A DNA stretch of 64,000 nt. Source: Helianthus annuus. Its lineage: Eukaryota; Streptophyta; Magnoliopsida; Asterales; Asteraceae. Within the stretch, counting starts at the first letter, position 1. The number at the start of each line of letters is the position of its first letter. Shown piece by piece: positions 1 through 11,631 of this stretch. The translations under genes and the position numbers were made by a program. A model generated the notes under the pieces. It worked only from the letters and a program-made list of their open reading frames with translations, did no database searches and was not told the DNA's origin. The stretch covers positions 80,762,693 to 80,826,692 of the forward strand of contig NC_035449.2 in the NCBI RefSeq assembly GCF_002127325.2, given 5' to 3'.

Positions 1-359
1 AGAATCACCAGATCTGTGAATCAACTAGATTCACAGTCAAACCCTAATTTGTCTCGATGTGAGAGAAACAAACAGAACACTTTAGAAAAAAAAATATCTC
101 AGTTATCAAGCAACTGAAACGGACCAACTGGGTTTTTATATTAGAGCACATGCGGGTTACCCGGGTTGTTATAACAACCCGGTCTTCAAACATCTTCAAC
201 AGCAACCAAGCTTTCTAGTCCAGCCCATTAACCTTGTAAAGCCCACTTCTCTGATCTTGATAAAGCCCAACAACTCAGAACTCAATAGCCTCACAAAACA
301 ACATAAAACATAATATAAGCAAAATACTTGTACGATAGAAAACATGTGATGTTTTAACA
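1..359 (-). mobile_element. Partial LTR, Copia-like, 3' LTR side
   Basis: Read on the minus strand, a purine run (AAGTGAGGGGGG) is followed at once by TGTTAAAACATC, the usual polypurine-tract/LTR-start arrangement. A TATA-like ATATAAAAACCC follows inside the LTR (plus positions about 132-146). The other LTR end lies left of the window. No pol remnant was recognised to the right, so the Copia assignment rests on general style only and a short nonautonomous element is possible. Confidence 0.45.
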
Positions 360-371
360 CCCCCCTCACTT
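360..371 (-). other. Polypurine tract beside the partial LTR
   Basis: A G-rich purine run on the minus strand abuts the TG that would open the LTR. In LTR elements this run primes plus-strand DNA synthesis. A second, weaker candidate on the same strand is at about 2491-2504 (AAGATTGAGGGGG); no LTR pair could be tied to it. Confidence 0.4.
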
Positions 372-1318
372 TTATAACCAAACCCAACAACCATGTTTAC
401 TCCATTAGCCAAAGAGGTTAAGGAAACTTACAGTGCATTTTCTTTTTACTAAGACCGAAGAAGAAAGTAAACTGTCACACAGGGTCTATTTTATAAAAAA
501 ATACCATGAGCGAATTTTCACCTGGTAAAACTCCTCACAGGCGATAGACAACTACAACTTCCCAGCAGTGGAAATTTATTCAAGATTTTCAACAATACAC
601 CAAGATTCACAAGAACCGCTAACTGGAGCAAAATCTATATGATGACGCGATCAGAACTCCATGCAAAGAACTCTTCAAAGTTTAGTGTTCACAATAATCA
701 GAGCATCCTGCACATTCTTTTTAACCAACTTTTTTCAAGAAGACTCAAAACCCCAAAAACAAACATATCAAATTTCGTGGAACAAAAACTTTAACACTTT
801 ATTAATGCAAAGATTACACAAAACCTTACAAGAACAGACACAATCAACCAGATCTACACGACTACACTCAATCTCACGCATACAGATCATCAACATGACG
901 ATCTGCTTTAACTCTCAACAAGACTTAATGGACACCACAAACCTGAACATACGAGATCAAGATACGCCCTAAATCTCAGTTTCAATATGAAACTCTAGAG
1001 AGAAACAATGCAACGAGAGAAAAGATAGACCTATGTCAAGAATTGTTTTAAACTGCATAGCTAAGTCAAAACCTTTGCTAATAGAGATGCAAATTTCTGG
1101 ATGGATCTTAACATTTATATGTTGTACAAGAAAAATGGGTCAAGGACATATATTCATTTTATATAAAAACAAGCCACTTAGTCTCCAAAAAATTGGTTGA
1201 TAAAAAAGTGAAAACTATGATGTATAACATCGTAATACTGACACAACTACCAAGAAAATTTTCCCTAATTGGATAACGAAATTTAAATTCAAAACCAAGG
1301 AAAAATAACATCATTAGA

Positions 1319-1437
1319 CATATACCAACTTTTGACAATGACCAGAAACACAAAACCATATGAGTAACAATGACTCACTCGATTCAATAGCCATATGAGA
1401 AACATATCTCATAAAACCAAATAGTCACAAGACTATA
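1319..1437 (+). repeat. 119-bp direct repeat, copy 1
   Basis: This runs from CATATACCAACTTTTGAC to CAAGACTATA and recurs without visible mismatch at 2963-3081, 1644 bp downstream, in the same orientation. Neither copy ends in TG/CA. Confidence 0.85.
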
Positions 1438-1549
1438 GAACCTCAGAACAGCAGAAGAATATCATCTGAAAATTTGAATCACATGAATCAATAAAGATAT
1501 CAGAAAACAATCATACAATATATTCCAATTATCAAAGAAACATACGATC

Positions 1550-1905
1550 AGCACTACGATCTTGAGAACTTAGATTCGATCAATACAAGAATCTAATGAT
1601 AGCTCTAACCAGTGCAGCTACAGAACAAGTCTATAAAAAAATCAGATCAACAACACGAAGAACCGATTGAAACCAACACTACGATCTAACGGGACTAGAC
1701 TCAACAACACGAAGAACCTACAAACGACCCTAGACCAGTGAGGAAGAAAAACGAGCATCACCTAGACCAGTGAACTAACATCACTACGATCGGCGATGAA
1801 ATCTCAAAAAACGAATAAGAAACAAATAAGATCACCAACACGATGATCCTACACAAGCCTCACTACGGTCAGACTCAAAACGTTTAGAATCCTAGACCAG
1901 TGAGA
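1550..1905 (+). repeat. Interspersed short-motif cluster
   Basis: CACTACGATC-like words recur near 1551, 1678, 1782 and 1861; CCTAGACCAGTGA near 1729, 1758 and 1891; and ACACGAAGAACC near 1650 and 1694. Units are not in strict tandem. This looks like a degenerate repeat array such as those in retroelement untranslated regions. Confidence 0.6.
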
Positions 1906-2962
1906 TAAAGGAAAACACCATCGAAGAATACAACTTCAAGATAGCATAACCTTTACAAAAAAAAAAACATTCACACAGTGATTCCAATAACCAAAGGAAT
2001 ACATGATTGTTCAAGAATCATTAGATACAAAAATACATATGATTCAAAATGAAAACACATGATTCAAGTCACATTTGATAAAACGGAAATCACACGACTA
2101 TACATCAGATCGGAAAATACAAGCAAAAAATAACTTTTAGGTAGGCAACAAAAACATGAGTTTTAATCCCTTAAAGATTATTTGTCACATAAAAAAACAC
2201 GTAGTTCAATAACCAAGAAAAGAGCACACACATGTATACTTTTGTTGAACATTTTAACATGTTTGAGGTTTGAAACTTACTCAACATAAAACATACTCTT
2301 TACTAGCAGGGACACAATGATGGATCTACACGTTAAAAAACTTTAAAATCATCGACAACAGAAGATAACCCTACATCCTTGTGTAATAGTCATGTGTAAT
2401 AACAAGAAAGCACATGAACTCAATAGCACAAGAATACAAGAAAAAAGAATAAGAGTAAGATTGTTGAATTCATATTTTGACACATTATATCATGCCCCCT
2501 CAATCTTATTATGATATCACAACAGACCTTTTTTTTTTACTCGTCTTAACACACTAACTTCTTGATAAAGACATCATTAAAAAACAGAGCAAGTATCATC
2601 ACAAAATATGAATCTAAAATCGAACAACATACTCAACCAAAACTGACCAATATATCTAATAACAAACTCAGATTTTATAAGTTTTTCATTAAAAAATAAT
2701 GCATATAGATCCCATTATGGAACATACAGAACCAAAAAAACCACAATCAACTTGAAAGACGACCTTATAGAAAGCATGTTCTAGCCACTATTTTTCTCTT
2801 TGTCTCTTTGCTTGCAAGAATATAATATTTAGATTAACAATAGAGTTGGAGAATTAAATGAAGATCTATTTACAGTTATTGAGGTTTTCTTCAAATAGAT
2901 ATTTCTTTACATTGGATTAACCATGTCATATAGCGGAAGCAATAACCAAGAATTAACCATGT

Positions 2963-3081
2963 CATATACCAACTTTTGACAATGACCAGAAACACAAAAC
3001 CATATGAGTAACAATGACTCACTCGATTCAATAGCCATATGAGAAACATATCTCATAAAACCAAATAGTCACAAGACTATA
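2963..3081 (+). repeat. 119-bp direct repeat, copy 2
   Basis: Second copy of the repeat at 1319-1437. Just left of it, ATTAACCATGTCATATA occurs twice about 33 bp apart (about 2918 and 2951), so this end sits next to a further small duplication. Confidence 0.85.
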
Positions 3082-5767
3082 ACAGAGTTAAAAAAAATCC
3101 ATAAAACACAAAATCAACCTGAATATGGTGAACCAAAATTCTGCCCCCGTCAAACGAACACACCCCATACGGGAGATGTAGCAAAAAAAATGTTATATAC
3201 CGCCACACATTACTTGCAAAGACTCGCGCCACCATAGGAAATTTCCCAGTTGTTAAAACCTATAACACACGCAAAACTCATACCCTCTCCAAACCAAAAC
3301 CAAACCCACACACACCAAAATGTAGACCCCTCAAAACTCAATCCATGTACTAATGAACAGAGCACTTACATATATAGTAAACCACCCATAGAAAGAGCAC
3401 ATCAAGGTGCTGTGCAAATATACTCATCAGAAATTGAGCAAAGAATTCGCAGATCTATTCCCCATGCCCAGTAATAGATATTCTCCTTGTATAATCAGCC
3501 TGAAAAAACCCAAAAAGTAATGTCCCAAAACATATCATGAAATAAATAACACTGTCTTAATATATTGTTCTCTTGATTTCTTCTTTATCTAATATAGTTC
3601 CATATAGAACGTTTACTTAACTAAAATAGATACTTCTGAAAATAATATTAGCATAGAAGAAAAGGTGTGCAAATACAAACCATGGCTACAAAACCTATTT
3701 TTCACTTTTATTCTTAAAAAACCCTTTGTTATATAAATATATGAACTTACCTCATTATATATAGATATATAACCCAAAATATTATAAAAGCAGGTTATAT
3801 CACGTTTGAGATTATACCCATATGAGCATTACTCTGTATTTAGCCAATCTACTCATACAAAAAGATTCAAAAGGAAAACTTAACCTCTTATTGCTATGCT
3901 TAGTTATTCCAAATATCATTCGAGGGTACTGCACACATCTACAAATTATAAATATTTAGTAATGAAGATCTAAAAATTATAGAACCCGCATTGAAAAATC
4001 GACTAAATAACTCACGTTGAAGATTCTCCTAGTTTTTCCCTTTTGACCACTCATATTTATTACAATTCATGAAATATACCAGCACTTACCACAACAGAAG
4101 AATACGATTGTTTGACCGTACTCGTTTCTTGTCACAACTTACTTAAAGGGCTTTCTTTTTAATTCCAAGCTTCTTGAGTTACCTTATCTTAGTCTTTGAG
4201 ATTTATCCTCTTGGAAACCTATCTTAATACAAACACCAAATGAAAAAAAAAAAAAAGAACATTTCATCTCAAACAAATGCAGATATAATGTACAAAAAAT
4301 ATTGTTTTTATAAGAAATATAACTGAATAAAGACAACTATAGGGAGGGACACTCAATATTGTTTTTATAATAAATGTAATTGAAAGTGATGAACCTGTCT
4401 AACACGTCGGAAAACCAATATAATGATATGAACTTGTATCATCCGTCTGAAAAATTTTCAAATGAAATATGAGCCAGCATTCAGAATGTTCTTCAAAGAA
4501 ATGTACACAAATTGACCATACTGGGCCATCTTCATTGGATTTAGTAAGTTAACATGTGGATCATTTATCTTGTAATTAATCACTGTATTCGCTTGTCCGA
4601 TCAGTTAAACCAGAAACCACTCACACAATCGATTTAAATGGACCACCAGGTTTTTGATGAAACAACTACACTTTTAACATCTGTTTGGAATCACTTAATT
4701 TCTTGACACCGTAGGATTCCCGCATCTATACAACACAACCTCTCACTACCTTTATTCATGTGCAATCTTCCACGATAGATTGCAATGATCGGGTAGGTCT
4801 CTGAGGTTAAAAATGACCAAACTGTATGTATGACTCTAGTTGCACATCTCTTCATCTGCATGTATGATTTTAGGATTATTTTTGTCATTTTCAGCATGCA
4901 TGCCACTGCAAAAGTTCTTCCGGTGCATTCTTGACCTGCATGAAGAAAAGTCGAGTTCAGCTGCAGTCTTAGAATCACCACACGCGAGAGCATTTTGTGG
5001 TAATTCCAAAATAAATAACACACTTTTTAACAAATTATCAAGCTTGAACAGTTCTATACACGGGTATAAAAAGGTTCAATCCCCATAATACCCTTGTAAA
5101 TTAGTTACATTAGCATGTATCCGTTTTCTCTCAAATATATACCATGCTTCTTTCCTACAAATTAGAAACTTCTTTTTTTCTTCTTCACAAAAACTTATTT
5201 AATAATTCAATACATTGCAATACTATTTAAACCCAACTTTACAAACCAAACAACACTCTTTTATCAATCATCCATTACCATTCCACCCACTATCACACCT
5301 ATACCCATAGGATGCGATACCATGTTCTCTCATATAACTATACGTTTTCTGAAGTATGTATTTATTGTTTTACAAAACCTCACATAAACCTATACGTTTG
5401 AGGGGTAAAGATAACAACATTCCGCACAACATATGAACGAAAACAAACAAACAAAAAACAAACTTGTTGCTAGCATAGGATCTACAACGAACTCTCAAGT
5501 TCCTTCGAGAAGTTTTTCTAGTAAAGTGGACCATTGATCCGTAATGGGTAATTTTCGTACATATACAGTTTATCACCTGTAAACTTCACGGGTTGGGCCA
5601 TTTAAACAGGTTAAATAAGTACGCATATCTCATTATTGTATTTCTTAAGAAGGTTAAACATGTTAAATGAGTGCGCATATCTCATTATTGTATTTCTTAA
5701 GATGATAAGCACCCGTGTAATATACAGGTTGAACAATGTAAATTTAAAAATTTATAACTCTGTGTAT

Positions 5768-5790
5768 AATATATATATATATATATATAA
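5768..5790. repeat. TA dinucleotide microsatellite
   Basis: About ten uninterrupted TA units in an A/T-rich context. Confidence 0.9.
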
Positions 5791-7215
5791 AATCTATATA
5801 TAAATGAAATCAAATAAAGAAAAACATTAAATTAAAATTTAAATAGTACAGATAATATAATGTAATCTAATAATATATAACAAACTAATGCAAATAAAAT
5901 AATGCAAAGGGAATACCGAATCAAATCATATAAGATGACTTGGTTGGAGTTGCACACATGTTGTTGTTGAGAACGAGTATTGTAATCCGTTGGTCCAACA
6001 TAAGACATACAATTATTTATATTTCATCTTAATATACCAGATAAAAACAGGTTAAAACGGAATAAGTCTGGGCATTACCCATGGAAACCAAATGATGAAT
6101 ATAATTTCATAAAATTTATTGATCGTTAACTAACCTTGTGCCAAGACGCAACCACCAGGCCACATATCTATTGTGTTAAAGGATAATAATGAAACTCGAA
6201 ACCCCAAATGTGCTGAAATAAACAAAAAACAGAACAAAGATTATAATTGAAAATGAAAAAGAATGTATGAAACAATACATAAACAAAATAATAAGAAAAC
6301 AGGTCAGTAGGAAGAGACCCGATTTGCATAATAATCCTTTGGAAGAGATCCTAACCGGAGTTTTGTATAATAAAACCTACACCGATAATCAAAATTCTTT
6401 TTTATTCATTGAACGTTCACATAAAACATGAAAGAACAAAAAATACCAAATATCAAAATCAAGAACTAAATTTAAACTCCAATAGAACCTATAGAACATT
6501 TGAATGACAACAAAGCGTACCTTAATGCACCATTATAAATACCATACCCAACTTCATACACCGTTGATAAAAGCCATATTATGAAGCCTAAAAGGACAAA
6601 TCACAAACAACATCACAGATCAACAAAATGATTCAAAATAATATCATGATCTACCTTTACTGAAACAAAATACAATAGTAAATATATAATTTAGTGATTT
6701 TCTTACCAGTAAAGAATCCATAATATGGCCCAACATTCCAAAAAAACTCAGCAAACCTAATTCCATGTAAACTCTAGCCGCAACTAAACAACCACAGTCA
6801 CGTCTCCTTCTGCCACCTCCCAATGCCACCATAGACCACCCATCTTCATCGGATGAAGACCGACCGCCACGCAAGCCTGGAAAAACGTGACAACAGCAAC
6901 CGTCCGTTCTGATTAGGAAAAATGAGACATGGAAAAACATGAAATAGTGAATAAATTAGAGGAAATGATTATCATATATGAACACAAACCGTCCGCTCTG
7001 ACCTTTAAGAACCCATTGACAGTGTGATTGAGGAGAGATTTCTCATATTGACAAAGAATTCAACATTCGAAGATAAAATTGAAACCATGAATCTCTTCCC
7101 CAACATCTTTAGTTCTTCGACAAAGCACAATCGATTAGCGTTTAAAGAAAAGAAACCAATGAGTTATAAAATTTATATCTTTTCTAGCTCACCAACGCAT
7201 CTGTTTACCACCATA

Positions 7216-7222
<7 letters not shown>

Positions 7223-7283
<61 letters not shown>
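7223..7283. repeat. Long TA dinucleotide microsatellite
   Basis: About 30 TA units, some 100 bp left of the start of element D. The 102-codon open frame across it is an artefact of the repeat. Confidence 0.95.
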
Positions 7284-7285
<2 letters not shown>

Positions 7286-7670
7286 CTAATCATCTCTTGA
7301 AAACGTTTTCCAAATTTTCATTCGTATTTTAAAAATAAATAAATGTTCTAGAATTTTGGGGATTCCTTAATATATGTTTGTGCTCTATGTAACACCACGT
7401 AAAAACGTGTCCAATTATATAAAGACACGTGTCCTAAACTCTAAATGTGTGAAAATTTGAGTTTAAAGGACTAAAGTTGACAACTGATGAAAATATGTAT
7501 GCCAAGGGACTAAAAGTGTCAACATGCTAATTTATGCCTTTGAGTGACCTTTTACCAAGTCCGAGACCTATATTGTTGAAACAAACTCTCGGGAAATAAT
7601 TAGCGATGCTTATAAAAGTTGAAGGACTAAAGGTGTCAAGTTTGAAAAATTTCATATTTCTGATCAACCT

Positions 7671-7777
7671 CTTACGGACCGCAAGGGCCAAGTCTTACGG
7701 TCTGTAAGGAGGGTACCTGGGCGATACAAGTTTAAATAGGTTACGGACCGTAAGGGGTCTGGCTTACGGTCCGTAAA
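7671..7777 (+). repeat. Four palindromes CTTACGGNCCGTAAG in D's LTR
   Basis: Copies are at 7671-7685, 7694-7708, 7741-7753 and 7763-7777, each a perfect or near-perfect palindrome with spacers of 8-32 bp. They lie in the presumed U3, about 175-280 bp upstream of the TATA box. Confidence 0.8.
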
Positions 7778-7951
7778 GCCTGTATCTGGGTAGAAAATTT
7801 TGGACCGCTGCAGGTTTTCATCTTTAACCGACTTTAACCCTTCTAGTTCGATACCTGGAGCTTGCAAACGGTTTTAGATTACAAATAGGACACATGTTAT
7901 CATCTGGGATCACTCCAAACACCTGCTTTGATCTTGTTCCATAGCAACTAT

Positions 7952-7976
7952 CTATATAAAGGCACTTAAGTTGCCT
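7952..7976 (+). promoter_or_regulatory. TATA box plus hairpin in D's LTR
   Basis: CTATATAAAGG lies about 565 bp into the LTR. It runs into an inverted repeat AAGGCA-CTTAAGT-TGCCTT. The position suits a core promoter; the transcription start is inferred, not seen. Confidence 0.55.
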
Positions 7977-10085
7977 TGTTCATTTGCTCATTCACTTGAA
8001 ACATTCACTACACTCTCATCTGGTGGTCTCTGATTAAGAAGGGAGCTCAAGTTTCTAGAAAAGATAGCTAGGACCCTTTGTAAGTGTCTTAGCCCCCTTC
8101 CTTAGTTCAGTTTTTAGTTTAAAAACCGAAAAGTCAAAGTTATCGTAATTTGACTTTGACTTTCGGTTTAAACTCAAATGGTCCAGCCACTGTCTGAATT
8201 GAATGTGGTTATGCGACCATAATTAGGTAGGTGATTAACCCTTAAAAGGTCACCTCCTAGTTATTTCGTTTGCCTAGTTAATTGTCGGGTCAAACTATTT
8301 ACTTAAAAAGTCAAACTGGACAGAACTATGATATATAATTAAAATTAATAATTCAGAGGTTATAAATTATATTTTAACACTCTAATAACTTAGTAATTAT
8401 TATTAGAACATGTTCAAACAGGTTCAACTCGACAATTCTAAGTCTAAGGCCGGTTCGCAACCGAAAGTCGCAAAAGCTTGACTTTTGCTTTGACTTTCAG
8501 TTCTGACCCGATTGAGCTTAATTCTTCCATGTTTAAGCTTCCATTAGGAGCACATTATGTTGTAGTATAACCCTCTGGAGTTTTACTACCTGGTCATTTA
8601 TACTTTGAATTATATGCTCATGTCCGTTATTATGCTTATAAATGCCCATTTTGCCCTTTTGACATATAAATGAGAATTTTGAAAAAGTGAGAGGACAAAA
8701 CCTTCATTACTGAGATATAAGTATGTCCCGAAATTTTGACCTCAGATTCTGGTCTCATACAGAAGTTATGCTCGATATCGTAAATTGAAAGTTTTTATTA
8801 ATTAAATTACGCTATCTTGCATAAGGCATGTTTAAACTTGGATTTTGACCCAAAACTCATTTCCTACGGTTAAGATATTTAAGGATTTTTAGGATTTTTG
8901 GTTAGAATATAAACTGACCATATCACTAAGTTCTTGTATAATTCGGTAAATGACGATAATACCTTTTTCATGCATAAAACGAGATTAACATAGGATTTGA
9001 ATGCCAAACCTTTTCCTACTGATATTATACAGTAAGTAAAATATTTTGAACACTTGAGACTGATCAAAATCTCAGATTTCCATAAACGTCTTAATTATCG
9101 TCAATTAGCGACTCTTATGCTAATTAGGTGCATAGTATGGTTTAAAACCATATTTAACACCTAAGACTTGTTACCTACTGAATTTTTAAATAAATTTTAA
9201 TATTATTACAGTAGGTATAAGTCATGAACTCAGACTTCCAAAAATGTCCTTAAAAGCATATGTGAAATGACCAAAATACCCTTTCGGGGCATAGTTTGGC
9301 CATAAATGGTAAACCTCACATATGTATGATATCTTACTGATGTAATGTGATAAAATAAATATTTTTACTGAATGTTTTAGAACAGAACCTCAGTTTATTA
9401 TAAAATCTCTTTTATAAACATAAAAATGACCAAAATGCCCTTACGGGACTTCAATTGGTTTTAAATACTTTTTGGGCATATATGTTAACATCCTACTGAT
9501 GTATTAACATATCCTAAGCATAATAACATTTGAGACCTGTATATAATTCATTTGGTTAACCGTTATGCAATTATGCGTTCGGATCGGCTTATGTAACTAG
9601 TTAACATAAAATAGCCGAAACGGGTTTAACCTTATCATTAAATCTTCAAAATCCAGAATGTATTTAGTTTACCCATATTATACAAGTATCCAAACTTGTC
9701 GGGTCTAAATCATATTCCATTCTGGTCTCTGCTTAATCTAGCGTTTAGAACCGTAAGGTATCTTTCAAACTAATCGGTCTAAGTCTTTGACTTAAATAAA
9801 GACCCGTTAGTATCATAATAGGTTAATAAACCTTCTATACAGATTGAGTAGCTTCAGTAGAAGGTATTTTCATAAAGCTTTAGGAAATATACGACTGAGT
9901 TACTTCTTACACATCTAGCTCAGGTAAATACTTTTAACTTATTTTCCGTTATACGGGCTTGGGATACGGTATTATAATAATACCGATTGGTCGGGTATGA
10001 AATCATTTAATCGGATTGTGATTAATAAATTTACATAAATCGTTTCAATCTGTTTTGTTTGATAACATAAACATTGGGGGTTAAT

Positions 10086-10447
10086 ACGACCGTTTCCTGG
10101 ATATACTCGGCTCATTTCATTTGAAAATGGCTACGACCTATGCACGGGGTGTAGGCATACACCCGACAGATGCAAATGCTAAATAACCCACATGTTGGGG
10201 ATAACTCCTTTGTGGGTTATATAAGTGGTGAGTTGGTTAATCATGACCGGCTTCCAAACCGGCCCCACGACCGTGTCCTGGATATACTCGGCTCATTTCA
10301 TTTGAAAATGGCTACGACCTATGCACGGGGTGTAGGCATACACCCGACAGATGCAGATGCTAAATAACCCACATGTTGGGGATAACTCCTTTGTGGGTTA
10401 TATAAGTGGTGAGTTGGTTAATCATGACCGGCTTCCAAACCGGCCCC
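10086..10447 (+). repeat. 181-bp tandem duplication in D's LTR
   Basis: Two units (10086-10266 and 10267-10447) are nearly identical. Each contains an inverted repeat GGGTGTA/TACACCC with a 4-base loop (10147-10164 in unit 1) and one of ATAACCCACA/TGTGGGTTAT with an 18-base loop (10183-10192 with 10211-10220, and 10364-10373 with 10392-10401). The small open frame across the units is not a gene. Confidence 0.9.
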
Positions 10448-11535
10448 AATTGTATGACAAACATGTAAAACTGTATACAAGATTATCTTAAATAATTGTC
10501 CCAAGTTATAAATGGTTTGTGCCTTGTGCACTTAAATCAATTTTCATAAATGTTTTCAAATGAGTCAGTTAATTGTATTTACCAGTGTAAACTGACGTAT
10601 TTTCCAAAGACTAAGTGACAGGTACCTCACGAAATTAGGCTGGAGCTATTCGGTGTCAAATAAGAGGATCTTGCAAATCCTTAGATGCCTGGAGTCTGTT
10701 ATTTCAATTTCTTGTATTTTTTTATGATCCGCCTGTGGATCTCTATTACAACCAAGTCTGTATATTCTTTTATTTGGACACTCGGACACTATGGCTTGTA
10801 ATAGTAATTATTCACCAAGCCTTCCGCTGTGCTATTATATTGTGTGTATTGACTATGATGATATCAACTACGTCACGATACTCCCAGCCGGGCCCACCGG
10901 TAATATGTGGAAATATCGGGGTGTGACAGTGTCACACCCCCAAAATCCACCATGCGGAGTATCACCGCTTGGAGGCGTGACATGACCAGGATCAAGCCAC
11001 CAATCATATTGAACAACGTATTTAAGTAAATAAAACCAACCACAATACAATTGGTGACCAAAAGGAAGTTAACCAAGTTCAATCTAAACAGCGGAAGCAT
11101 AAGACGTTAAACCAAAACATAAGTTCGTAGTTCATAAGTTTAAAGACCCAAAACATAAGTTTCATAAGTTCATAAAGTTTATTTATTGAGTACGGGACAT
11201 AACAGTTCGCATCCCACAACGGCCACCTCCATGTGCAAGCCCCATAGCGTCTAGCGACCTGCAAAGCATGTAACAACGAGTCAACAACAAAGTTGAGTGA
11301 GTTCACGGTTGGTTGTCCATTTTAGAGTTGTTTCCAAAAAACGTAGTTTAATCTTAATCAGCTATCCAGCCGTGGGGGTTACCCCATAGTTCGAAAACGT
11401 TTATCGGTTAACCATCCCATGTCCACCTTCCCTGGCTATCCTGCCCGGCACTCCGGCCGTGGGGGCTACCCCATTATTTAAACTACCGGACTCGTTTATC
11501 ATATCGACTACTAACGAAAATTAATTGTGCCCTAG

Positions 11536-11559
11536 CGTCGGTGTCTATCATCACTGACG
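11536..11559 (-). other. Hairpin with CTATCA loop in solo LTR B
   Basis: An 8-bp inverted repeat CGTCGGTG/CACTGACG (one G-T pair) encloses TCTATCAT. The equivalent site of LTR C has different arms but the same CTATCA loop core. Confidence 0.5.
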
Positions 11560-11617
11560 TGCCATAGTCCATTAGTACACGCCCGTCCGACTGGCACGGT
11601 GTGAGGTTTGTTAAACC

Positions 11618-11631
11618 TAATAGCGCTATTA
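11618..11631. other. 14-bp perfect palindrome TAATAGCGCTATTA
   Basis: Lies beside AAACCTAA, as does the matching palindrome GTAGCGCTAC of LTR C. A similar 12-bp palindrome occurs in solo LTR E. Confidence 0.7.

Larger units (their letters stand above)
372..7387. other. AT-rich gene-free stretch
   Basis: No coding region can be supported here. Open frames are short (about 60-110 codons), overlap on both strands and show no recognisable domain. The stretch holds a 119-bp direct repeat, a cluster of short interspersed repeats and two TA microsatellites, listed separately. It is probably decayed transposon and intergenic DNA. Fragments of a spliced gene on the minus strand (about 4440-5050 and 6100-6950) cannot be excluded. 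Confidence 0.6.
7388..10928 (+). repeat. 5' LTR of element D
   Basis: This 3541-bp LTR opens TGTAACACC and closes GGGGTGTGACA. D's tRNA-Met primer site follows directly once solo LTR B is removed. Inside are a cluster of CTTACGGNCCGTAAG palindromes, a TATA box with a hairpin, a near-perfect palindrome at about 9968-9986 (CGGTATTAT arms) and a 181-bp tandem duplication. The flank left of the LTR is CTCTA; the matching duplication would lie outside the window. Confidence 0.8.

Noticed and set aside
4691..5033. Overlapping minus-strand frames of 110 and 65 codons
   Set aside because: No recognisable family, no consistent frame beyond them, and a competing frame on the other strand.
6100..6950. 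Possible exons on the minus strand (around 6125-6215, ending before GTTAGT, and 6644-6940)
   Set aside because: Short segments with splice-like edges but no protein family I can name and no joined frame.
7024..7332. 102-codon frame across the TA repeat
   Set aside because: Ile-Tyr run is a translation of the microsatellite.
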